Shown piece by piece: positions 45,785 through 54,598 of a DNA stretch of 64,000 nucleotides (positions are counted from its first letter, which is position 1; every line of letters starts with the position of its first letter). The stretch covers positions 10,963-74,962 of the forward strand of contig JADKJI010000022.1 of NCBI GenBank assembly GCA_016721085.1, written 5' to 3'. The DNA comes from Chitinophagaceae bacterium (GTDB lineage Bacteria; Bacteroidota; Bacteroidia; Chitinophagales; Chitinophagaceae). Both the position numbers and the translations under genes were made by a program. Under the pieces are notes generated by a model. The model was given only the letters and a program-made list of their open reading frames with translations. It did no database searches and was not told the origin of the DNA.

Positions 45785-47841
45785 TTGGTTTTGAAATCAC
45801 TTTATATAGTTTTTTTTTCCGCTTTGCTTCTTACTGTGCTTTGTGAAAAGGCTGTAGGACAGAACCCCGGCATGCGTCAGATCCAAAATGCCACAGGTAG
45901 ATTTGGGCGTGGCGGAGGCGGTGGAGCTGGTGGCCAGGGAAAAGGGGGAGATAGTTTACAGCATAGAACAGGTCTGGAAGATTCAATTACCTTAAAATTC
46001 AGGTTCCTCGATACCAGCCGGTTTTCCCAACTCGATTCTTCAGTCCTCGATTTTACTGGCAGGTATCCATTGTCTTGGAATTTTGTAACACTTGGCAATT
46101 TTGGAAATGCAGCTGAGAACAGGATATTCAGCCCAATGTATACTTCAGGATGGGATCATGGTTTCCATAGTTATGACCCTTATAATTTCACGTTGGCGGC
46201 TACGCGCTTTTATAACACCACAAGACCTTACTCTGAAATCGGGTATATGCTGGGAAGTTTACAGGAGCAATATATCAACCTGCTACATACCCAGAATGTG
46301 AAACCGAATTGGAATATGTCACTCCAATACCGTCTCGTTAATGCCCCCGGAGCTTTTCAAAACCAGAACACCAACCATAATAATTACAGGTTCACTTCCT
46401 GGTTCCAGTCTAAAAACAAACGCTACCAGAATTTCTTCGTTATACTTGGCAATAAACTGATGTCGGGTGAGAATGGAGGAATAAAAAATGATCTTAATTA
46501 TCTTGACAGTAGTGTTTACCGCGACAATCGATATATCATTCCAACCCAAATAGGAGGGAATAATTTACAAAGCCGAAATTTCTTTACCACCAACATTGTA
46601 ACTGGCACTTTCAATACAAATGCCACTTACCTCATGAGGCAACAATTCGATCTGGGTCAGAAAGATTCTATTGTTGTTAATGATACAACAGTTATCCCCT
46701 TATTCTATCCCAGGTTACGAATGGAACATACCATCAGTTACAATACCTATAACTATCGTTTTCGTGATACCAGGGCTGATAGCTTGTATTATGCTAATAA
46801 TTACAAGATAACCATCCCAACAACTGAGGGTAAATATTACCAACAAGATTATTGGAAGGAACTATTAAATGATTTTTCTCTATATACATTCCCTGATGCC
46901 AAGAATTCTCAGCAATTCTTCAAAGCAGGTATTTCTTTTCAAATGCTGAAAGGTGAATTTGATACTGGCACTGTAAAGAAAAGCTATACCAATCTTTGGT
47001 TGCATGGTGAGTATAGGAATAAGACACGTAATAAGAAATGGGATATAGAAGCTTATGGAAAGTTTTATCTCAATGGGTATAATTCTGGTGATTATGATGT
47101 TCATGGCATGCTGAAAAGACTGGTTAGCCCGAAGTTCGGGTATGTGGAATTAGGCTTTGAAAATGTGAACAGGTCTCCATCTTTCATTTTCGATCCAACC
47201 AGTAGTTTCTATCTTGATCAATCTAAATCGCTAAATAAAGAGAATACTATTCATTTTTATGCCGCGCTTGATAAGTCAGCCAAAAAACTCCATGTATCTG
47301 CTCACTACCAATTGTTAAGCAACTATACTTATCTCACCGGATTTTATAAAGTGGCCCAGGCCTCATCATTATTTACAGTTTTTCAGGTAATGGCCGACAA
47401 GGATTTTAAATTAGGAAAAAAGGGCTGGCATTGGAGAACTTGGGTTGTATTACAACAACGTACAGGAAGTGCAGAAGTTAACCTTCCTTTGATCAGCACC
47501 CGCAGTCAATTTGCGTACGATGGGAATCTCGGGTTTAAAAACCTTTTCCTTACAACAGGGGTGGAGTTGCGCTATTTCACACCATATAAAGTGAACCATT
47601 ATTCTCCTTTACAAGGACAATTTTTTTATCAGGATAATCAGGTGGTTCATATGAAAGTACCTGAAGTAACGGCCTACGCCAATTTCCGTATCAGGGGTTC
47701 TCAACTTATGTGAGGCTTGAAAATCTTAACGCGCTAAATGTCAGCACCTTCAAGTTTACAAATAATAACCTCAACTATATGAATTACCCTTCACCTGGCA
47801 TGCAAATAAGGGTAGGTGTATTCTGGAGTTTTGTAAACTGA
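45785..47841 (+). pseudogene. Putative porin, C-terminal one-base frameshift
   Basis: The open frame (45785-47713, 642 residues from a TTG) has a signal peptide, a Gly-rich segment (GRGGGGGAGGQGKGG) and a long series of beta strands (YRFTSWFQSKNKRYQNFFVILGN, YVELGFENVN). The last strands (LENLNALN to RVGVFWSFVN) are in another frame ending at 47841. A run of four G at 47694-47697 should be five. Proteins of this type are annotated as putative porins in Bacteroidota outer membranes; the Gly-rich N-terminus may be a flexible periplasmic segment. Confidence 0.8.
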
Positions 47842-47910
47842 TCCATCTCATTGATCTGTTAAACCTTGCATGATATTGGTTAAAGCGTTGTTTTATAGCA
47901 AATAGCTTAC

Positions 47911-47918
47911 TACTTTTG
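47911..47918 (+). promoter_or_regulatory. -7 box at the start of the metal island
   Basis: TACTTTTG matches TAnnTTTG, and TTG at 47888 is near the expected -33 position. It is so close to GTG 47923 that translation may instead start at ATG 47935. Confidence 0.5.
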
Positions 47919-47922
47919 TACT

Positions 47923-48303
47923 GTGAAAAAATCAATGGTTACCATATTAGCATTTCTTTACCTCACTATAACAAGTGGTGTGGTGGTGAATTGGCACTAT
48001 TGTATGGGTGATCTATCCTCCATTGAAATTGGTGCCCGAAACAGTAGCCATTGTGAAAAATGCGGCATGGCCGATAAGAAAGGTTGTTGCGAAACAGAAT
48101 ACAAGCTTTTCAAGGTTCAGGATGAACACCAATTGGCAAAAATTAGTTGGGAATCAAATGCTATTCCTGCCATTGCTCCTGCCACTACTTCATTACTTCC
48201 TGTTTCTTATGCCGAGGTTACAAGAATTCAGGAACATTATCATGCACCTCCAGACGAGAGGTCCAATTTCATCTATCTGCATACTGGCGTTTTCAGGATT
48301 TGA
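47923..48303 (+). CDS. HYC_CC_PP family protein
   Basis: The 126-residue protein has a hydrophobic signal segment, then the three marks of this family: HYC in VNWHYCMGDL (plus CEKCG), CC in KGCCETEYKLFKVQDEH, and PP in HYHAPPDERSNFIYL. The family is restricted mostly to Bacteroidota, is often found beside copper or heavy-metal genes, and has no proven activity. It is the first gene of the metal island and is followed by two secreted metal-binding proteins. Confidence 0.8.
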   Translation: MKKSMVTILAFLYLTITSGVVVNWHYCMGDLSSIEIGARNSSHCEKCGMADKKGCCETEYKLFKVQDEHQLAKISWESNAIPAIAPATTSLLPVSYAEVTRIQEHYHAPPDERSNFIYLHTGVFRI

Positions 48304-48384
48304 TATTCTGTATTATTCAATGCAAGCTTTTAGTAAAGCTTTCATTTCATTAATACAATTATCAAACTTCATCAATCATTTTAT

Positions 48385-48969
48385 ATGAAAACGCGTTTAT
48401 CATTAATCAACCTCTTAGTATTATTTATTGCTCCATATTTCCTATTTGCTCAAACCGCTAAGAAAGAAGAGATCAAGGTTTGGGGTAATTGTGGCATGTG
48501 TAAGAAAGTTATCGAATCATCTGCAAAAAAAGCCGGTGCTCAAACAGCTGTTTGGGATACTGAAACAAAAATACTCGCTGTAACATATTCTGGAAAAGCA
48601 ACCAGTAATGTAAAGATCCAGCAAGCTGTAGCTAAGTCTGGATACGACACTCAAGACTTCACAGGCGATAACAACGCTTACGAAAATCTGCCAGGTTGTT
48701 GCCATTACGATCGCAAAGCTGAAGGAACTACAAAGGAAGTTGCAAGTACAAAAACTTCGGTAGCAGGTGGTAAAGAGTCAATGGAAGATTGTAAGGATAA
48801 AGAATGTTGTAAGAAAGAAGGTAAAGCAACAATGACTGGCCATAAGGATATGGACTGCTGTAGCAAGGATGGTAAAGCTGCCTCTTGCAAAGAAGGAAAA
48901 TGCGATAAGAAAGCCGGAGTTTGTAAAGACAAGGCTTCTTGCAAAGAAAAAGGATGTTGCGCTTCTTAA
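48385..48969 (+). CDS. Secreted heavy-metal-associated (HMA) protein with a metallothionein-like Cys tail
   Basis: The 194-residue protein has a signal peptide (LLVLFIAPYFLFAQ), an HMA fold with C36 and C39 in VWGNCGMCKKVIESSAKKAGA, and a CCHYD motif near 110. The last 57 or so residues hold 11 cysteines in Lys-rich context (ECCKK, DCCSK, GKCDKK, KGCCAS), like a metallothionein. It probably captures copper or another soft metal in the periplasm. It has a paralogue directly downstream that lacks the tail. Confidence 0.85.
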   Translation: MKTRLSLINLLVLFIAPYFLFAQTAKKEEIKVWGNCGMCKKVIESSAKKAGAQTAVWDTETKILAVTYSGKATSNVKIQQAVAKSGYDTQDFTGDNNAYENLPGCCHYDRKAEGTTKEVASTKTSVAGGKESMEDCKDKECCKKEGKATMTGHKDMDCCSKDGKAASCKEGKCDKKAGVCKDKASCKEKGCCAS

Positions 48970-48995
48970 TTTCCTTCACCTAAATTTTACCAATT

Positions 48996-49416
48996 ATGAA
49001 TTTTATAAAGGGGATCATCAGCCTGCTGCTGATGATCTCCCCCTTTATTCCTGCGTATTCGCAGGATACAAAACAGACCAGCGATACTACCGTGCGTTTC
49101 TGGGTGAATGGATTATGCGAGATGTGCCAGGATCGAATCCAGAATGCCTTAAAGCATAAAGGGGTTAGGCAAGCCACCTGGGATATTCCATACCGGAGAA
49201 GTAGAAGTGGTATACGACCCTGCTGTAATTTCTCTCGACAAACTGCATAAATGGATTGCCGATGTGGGTCATGATACCAAACTGAGGAAAGCAAAAAATA
49301 TCACTTACCAGTCATTGCCTGATTGTTGCCGATACAGGGACAAGAAAGAACACGAAGCAAGTGAAGCTGATAAGCAAACACAAGAAATTGATTCCACCTC
49401 TAATCCCGGATCTTAA
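48996..49416 (+). pseudogene. Second secreted HMA protein, frameshifted
   Basis: The start (48996-49250) has a signal peptide and the metal site NGLCEMCQDRIQNALKHKGV. The second half (GEVEVVYDPAVISLDKLHKWIADVGHD and LPDCCRYRDKKE) is in another frame and ends at 49416. The join is near 49188, where one C of CC appears extra. It is a paralogue of the preceding gene with the same CC-Y motif but a short, cysteine-free tail. Confidence 0.8.
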
Positions 49417-49446
49417 AATGAAAAGATAGAAGTCAGGGGAATAATT

Positions 49447-51576
49447 TTGGAGGTTGATAGGAAGGGTAATTTTCATCCCTTGCCTGGCGCCAGCATCCAT
49501 TGGTTGGATATGCCCGGTTTTACATTGTCTGATTCAAATGGTATATTCCGGTTACCTATAATCGAAAACAAGCGTAAACTCATTATCAGTTATACAGGTT
49601 ATGAGCCAGATACCATTTTGGTCACAACCAGTCAGGAAATGAAGATTGTGTTGGCAGCAGGAAAACAATTGCAGGTGGTGGAAGTAAAAGGAAGGCAAAG
49701 GGCCAGTTATCTTTCTTCAGGAGTTGTAAGGACTCAGATAATGACAGAGCGTGAATTGTTCAAAGCTGCATGCTGTAACCTCAGCGAAAGCTTTGAAACA
49801 AATCCGTCGGTAGATGTAGCCTATAGCGACGCAGTTACAGGGGCAAAACAAATTCAAATGCTCGGACTGAGTGGAAGCTATACGCAGCTGACTATTGAGA
49901 ACCTGCCTGGTCCAAGAGGCCTGGCTACGCCATTAGGACTGAACTATATCCCTGGTCCCTGGGTGGAATCCATTCAACTTACAAAAGGGATCGGTTCTGT
50001 GGCTAATGGTTTTGAGAGTATAGCTGGACAGATAAATGTGGAGATGAAAAAACCTGAAAAGGCACAACCGCTTTTTGCCAATGTATATGTAAATGATATG
50101 GGCAAGGTGGATCTCAATCTTGATTTAACTACAAAGCTGAATGAAAAATGGTCTACAACATTATTACTACATGATAATTTCCTGAATAATAAGGTTGATG
50201 GTAATATGGATATGTTCCGGGATGTACCAACGGGAAATCTGGCTACTATCCTCAGTCGCTGGAAGTATGATGACTCGAAAGGGTTTATGGTGCAATTCGG
50301 TTTCAAGTTTTTGAAAGATAATAAAGTGGGAGGAGTAGTAGATTTTAATCCAGATACAGATAAGTATTCTACACATCATTATGGATTAGGAATAGAAACG
50401 GAGAGATACGAAGGTTTTTTAAAGATAGGTTATGTGTTTCCAGAGAAAAAATACAAAAGTATAGGATGGCAGTTTTCTGCGTTTAAACATGACCAGCAAT
50501 CCTATTTTGGTGCTTTGAAGTATAATGCAAAGCAAAACAATTTCTATTCAAACCTTATCTATCAATCCATCATTGGTACTACCGCCAATAAGTTTCGTAC
50601 CGGAATCAGTTTTGTAACTGATAAATATGATGAGCAATTCCAGTTATTGAATTTTAAAAGAAAGGAAGTGGTTCCAGGAGCATTCTTTGAATACACTTAT
50701 AGTTACCTGGATAAATTCAGTGTAGTAGCAGGAATCAGGGCCGATCATAATAATCTCTATGGATGGTTCGCCACCCCAAGATTACATGTAAGGTATGAAC
50801 CGATGAAAGGAACGACACTTCGGTTAGCCGCTGGAAGGGGACAAAGAACAGCAAATATTTTAGCAGAGAATATGAGTGTATTTGCAAGTTCCCGTCAGGT
50901 ACAGATTATGCAAACGGGTACAGGGAAGGCTTATGGATTGGATCCTGAAGTTGCCTGGAATATGGGTATCAGTATCGACCAGAAGTTCTCCCTCTTTGAA
51001 CGGAATGGTAATATTAGTCTTGATTATTATTATACTTATTTTGATAACCAGGTTGTGGTTGATCTTGAAAATGCGAGAGCGGTAAGGTTCTACAATCTCG
51101 ATGGTAAATCATACTCAAGTAGTTTCCAGGCAGAGATAAATTACGAATTAGCCAGGAAACTGGAGTTACGATTAGCCTACCGTAATTATGAAGTGAAGAC
51201 CACTTATGGGTCACAGCTATTAGATAAGCCATTAGTGGCAAGGGACAGGGCTTTTGCAAATTTGGCTTATGAAACAGGTGCCTGGAAATTTGATTATACT
51301 GTAACTCTCACTGGAACAAAGAGGATACCATCAACTTCAATAAACCCCTTGTCTTATCAGCGACCAACCCATTCACCATCTTTTGTAATGATGAATGCAC
51401 AGGTATCGAGAAGTATTGGAGCTAAGAAAAAGTTTGAAGTTTATCTTGGTGCAGAAAACCTGACCGACTTCTATCAGAAAGATGTGATTATAGCTGCCAA
51501 CGATCCTTTCGGCCCTTATTTCGATGCCTCTCTTGTTTGGGGACCGGTGTATGGGAGGATGTTTTATGGGGGGTGA
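49447..51576 (+). CDS. TonB-dependent receptor lacking a visible signal peptide
   Basis: The 709-residue frame starts inside a carboxypeptidase-like regulatory domain (GNFHPLPGASIHWLDMPGF to LIISYTGYEPDTILV), followed by a plug domain (NLSESFETNPSVDVAYSDAVTGAKQIQMLGLSG) and a barrel ending in MFYGG. The frame is open back to the stop of the preceding gene (49416) with NEKIEVRGIIL, so no ATG or signal peptide exists. AATGAAAAG at 49418 may mark a deletion that removed the signal. It would import metal complexes across the outer membrane. Confidence 0.85.
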   Translation: MEVDRKGNFHPLPGASIHWLDMPGFTLSDSNGIFRLPIIENKRKLIISYTGYEPDTILVTTSQEMKIVLAAGKQLQVVEVKGRQRASYLSSGVVRTQIMTERELFKAACCNLSESFETNPSVDVAYSDAVTGAKQIQMLGLSGSYTQLTIENLPGPRGLATPLGLNYIPGPWVESIQLTKGIGSVANGFESIAGQINVEMKKPEKAQPLFANVYVNDMGKVDLNLDLTTKLNEKWSTTLLLHDNFLNNKVDGNMDMFRDVPTGNLATILSRWKYDDSKGFMVQFGFKFLKDNKVGGVVDFNPDTDKYSTHHYGLGIETERYEGFLKIGYVFPEKKYKSIGWQFSAFKHDQQSYFGALKYNAKQNNFYSNLIYQSIIGTTANKFRTGISFVTDKYDEQFQLLNFKRKEVVPGAFFEYTYSYLDKFSVVAGIRADHNNLYGWFATPRLHVRYEPMKGTTLRLAAGRGQRTANILAENMSVFASSRQVQIMQTGTGKAYGLDPEVAWNMGISIDQKFSLFERNGNISLDYYYTYFDNQVVVDLENARAVRFYNLDGKSYSSSFQAEINYELARKLELRLAYRNYEVKTTYGSQLLDKPLVARDRAFANLAYETGAWKFDYTVTLTGTKRIPSTSINPLSYQRPTHSPSFVMMNAQVSRSIGAKKKFEVYLGAENLTDFYQKDVIIAANDPFGPYFDASLVWGPVYGRMFYGG

Positions 51577-51590
51577 GGGTTGCTTTGAAG

Positions 51591-51766
51591 TAGGGAGTTG
51601 TAAGTTATAAGGTTTAAGTTTAAGGTTTAAGGTTTAAGAGTTTATGCTTTTAAGGGTTTAAGGTTTAAGAGTTTAAGGTTCTAAAATTCGAAGAGACTGA
51701 TCGAATGTAAGAACCTTAAACTCATAAACCCTTAAACCCTTAAACTTATAACTTACTACTTACAAT
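51591..51766. repeat. TTTAAG-family inverted repeat, copy 4
   Basis: Outer arms TTGTAAGTTATAAGG and CTTATAACTTACTACTTACAA enclose GTTTAAG units and the apical segment TTCGAAGAGACTGATCGAAT followed by GTAAGAACC. It is the longest copy and lies between the two TonB receptor genes. Confidence 0.85.
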
Positions 51767-51804
51767 TTTTTTCTTCAGGATAACGAAAATCGTACTATAT
51801 TCAC

Positions 51805-51843
51805 CTAAATATAAATTTAGACTCGTCTAAAAATATATTTAGA
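51805..51843 (+). promoter_or_regulatory. Multi-half-site palindromic operator (DtxR/MntR-like)
   Basis: Half-sites CTAAA, TTTAG, CTAAA and TTTAG start at 51805, 51816, 51827 and 51838, an exact 11-bp period with alternating orientation. The central pair forms the perfect 16-bp palindrome TTTAGACTCGTCTAAA (51816-51831). TTTAG-type palindromes are typical of metal-dependent DtxR/MntR repressors. The array ends 7 bases before the start of a TonB receptor gene. Confidence 0.65.
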
Positions 51844-51850
51844 AGTGTAT

Positions 51851-54123
51851 ATGAGATTAGCCTTTTTCTTATTTCTGTTGTTGCCGGTACTTGCCAGTTG
51901 GGCTCAGGATAAGCCATGTAATGGTAAAGTATTGGACCTTGCTACTGGTGAAGCGGTGGCAGGAGTTACAATTATGTCGATAGATAGTAGTTTGTATGTT
52001 GTTACCGATGAGAGAGGTCGGTTTTCATTCAATGCACAAAAGGCCGGATCATTTCGCCTGAGCAGGGTAGGATATACATCAGAACTTAAAAGAATAGTTC
52101 CGGAGACAATACAATATACCTGAATTCGACAGCAGCTTCATTAAATGAAGTGGTTGTAACCGGAACCTTGAAGACGGTTTTAAAATCTTCCAGTCCTGTT
52201 GCTGTTGAAGTTTATACTCCCCAGTTTTTCAAACGCAATCCCTCTCCGGCAATTTTTGAATCATTGCAGCAAGTAAATGGTGTAAGACCTCAATTGAATT
52301 GTAATGTTTGTAATACAGGTGATATCCATATCAATGGAATGGAAGGACCTTATACTTTAATATTGATTGATGGAATGCCAATTGTTAGTAGCTTATCCTC
52401 TGTATATGGATTATCGGGTATCCCCATGTCGCTGGTGGAAAGGATTGAAGTGGTGAAGGGACCTGCTGCTTCATTATATGGTCCAGAGGCAATAGGGGGA
52501 CTGATAAACATCATTACCAAAAACCCATTGAAAGCTCCTGTTATTTCAGCCGACATATCTTCTACCAGTTGGAAAGAGTATAATGCTGATTTGGCTTTCA
52601 AATTCCAATTAGGAAATAAAGTGGTTTCATTGGCTGGCATTAGTTACTTTAATTATAGTAATCCTGTTGATAATAACAAAGATGGTTTTACTGATGTCAC
52701 ATTGCAGAAGAGAGCTTCTGTTTTCAATAAGTATACATTTCAACGTAATAGTCAGCGGGCAGCCAGTTTTGCTTGGAGATATCTATATGAAGACAGGTGG
52801 GGAGGTGAAACCAATTGGAATAAATCTTTCAGTGGTTCAGATAGTATTTATGGAGAAACCATCACTACAAACAGGGTGGAACTGATTGGTAGCTACCAAT
52901 TGCCAATAAAAGGCAAATGGTTTCTGAACGGATCATATAACAATCATGAGCAGAAATCTTATTACGGCAAATTGCCTTTTATGGCAAGGCAACAGGTGGC
53001 ATTTGCACAATTGACCTGGGATACAAAAAAAGAGAAACAGGATATCCTCGCAGGCGCTGTTTTGAGATATAACTGGTATGATGATAATACTACTGCTACA
53101 ACAGATATCAACACGCATAAAACAAGGCCAGACAAAATAACCATACCGGGACTGTTCTTTCAGGATGAGTTTCAGTTAAGCCCTACTCAAACGCTACTGG
53201 CTGGAATCCGCAGCGATTATCACCCGATTCATAAATTTATAATTACGCCCAGATTGGCCTGGAAATACAGTTTCCCTGATAAGAGTATAATCCGTTTAAA
53301 TGCAGGTACAGGTTTCAGGACAGTTAATATATTCACTGAAGATCATGCGGCACTTACCGGTGCAAGAGATGTGGTGATTAAAGGAACATTAGCACCTGAA
53401 AGAAGCTATAATATCAATTTGAATGCAGTAACCACCATTACTAAACCGTCATTCTGGCTTACTTTGGATGGCTCTTTGTGGTACACTTATTTCACAAACA
53501 GGATTGTACCCGATTACTCCACCAATCCCAACCAGATCATTTACGATAATCTCGACGGGTATGCATTTTCAAGAGGTGCCAGTATAACAACTTCATGGGC
53601 CGCTACAAATGGGTTCAGGGGGCATTGGGGATTTACTTTACAAGATGTAAAGGTGGCTAATAAGATAAATTCAATACGCTCCATCAGCAGACCCTTGCTA
53701 ACTGAATCCTGGAGCAGTAACTGGTCGCTTTCTTATCGTTTTCTGCTGCAGGAATAACGCTGGATTATACTGGTAATATCTATGGATCAATGAAACTACC
53801 ATTGGTATCTTCTTTAGACCCGCGACCCCGTTTCTCCTGTTTGGACGGTTCATTCATTTCAGGTAACCAAAAATTGGGGCCGTAAATGGGAATTATATAT
53901 CAGGATAAAGAATTTGTTTAACTGGACACCAGCTGCCCGGATCCCATTCCTAATAGCCAGAAGTAATGATCCTTTCGATAAGAATGTTACATATGATGCT
54001 AATGGACAGATATTAGCAACTCAGGATAATCCCTTTGCCCTTAGTTTCGACCCCAATTATGTGTATGCTCCCAATCAGGGAAGAAGGCTGTTTACCGGTT
54101 TAAGGTTCAATTTAAACCACTAG
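51851..54123 (+). pseudogene. TonB-dependent receptor, several frameshifts
   Basis: A signal peptide (AFFLFLLLPVLASWAQ) and a carboxypeptidase-like domain are in the first frame (to 52123). The plug and most of the barrel are in the frame 52150-53757 (NEVVVTGTLKTV, RPQLNCNVCNTGDIHINGMEG, GPAASLYGPEAIGGLINIITKNP). The last strands are in two further frames ending at 54123 (FTGLRFNLNH). Breaks lie near 52118, 53745 and 53828. The CNVC motif beside the plug is shared with metal-related receptors of the phylum. The operator upstream suggests repression by metal. Confidence 0.85.
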
Positions 54124-54167
54124 GGATTGGTTATGCCACATGGATTATTTTTTTTACCTTCGCTATA

Positions 54168-54557
54168 ATGCGGAAAGCGGTTTCCATATTCTTTTTGTCT
54201 CTATGTGTTTTCACATTTTCGGAATTTCATCAATTAATGAAATTGCCTGTACTTTTCCAGCACTTTGCAGAACACCGTCAGGAAGATCCTTCCATAACCA
54301 TTTTCGCCTTTTTGAAATTGCACTATAAAGGTAGTTTTGCCATTGACGAGGATTATAAAAGGGATCAGGAATTGCCATTCCGCACCAACGAAACCCTCGT
54401 TAACAACATCACAGCTTGTGAATTCAATTTCCCTCTTTACGTTGTGGTACCTCATTATCCAGTTAATGAAAAAGAGTATAGTATTTTGAAAGAAAATAAG
54501 ATTCCAGTAATCTGTATTCAGGATATTTTCCAGCCTCCAAGAATTGCCTTCAGTTAG
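54168..54557 (+). CDS. Conserved hypothetical protein beside the efflux pump
   Basis: The 129-residue protein has a signal-like start and conserved-looking stretches EFHQLMKLPVLFQHFAEHRQEDPSITIF and AIDEDYKRDQELPFRTNE. Proteins of this kind commonly sit just upstream of CzcA-type pumps in Bacteroidota, so a role in metal efflux is likely by context only. It precedes the pump gene by 41 bp. Confidence 0.75.
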   Translation: MRKAVSIFFLSLCVFTFSEFHQLMKLPVLFQHFAEHRQEDPSITIFAFLKLHYKGSFAIDEDYKRDQELPFRTNETLVNNITACEFNFPLYVVVPHYPVNEKEYSILKENKIPVICIQDIFQPPRIAFS

Positions 54558-54598
54558 TCGTATTTTCATCTATTATTTAACAGGCATAAATTTCAATA

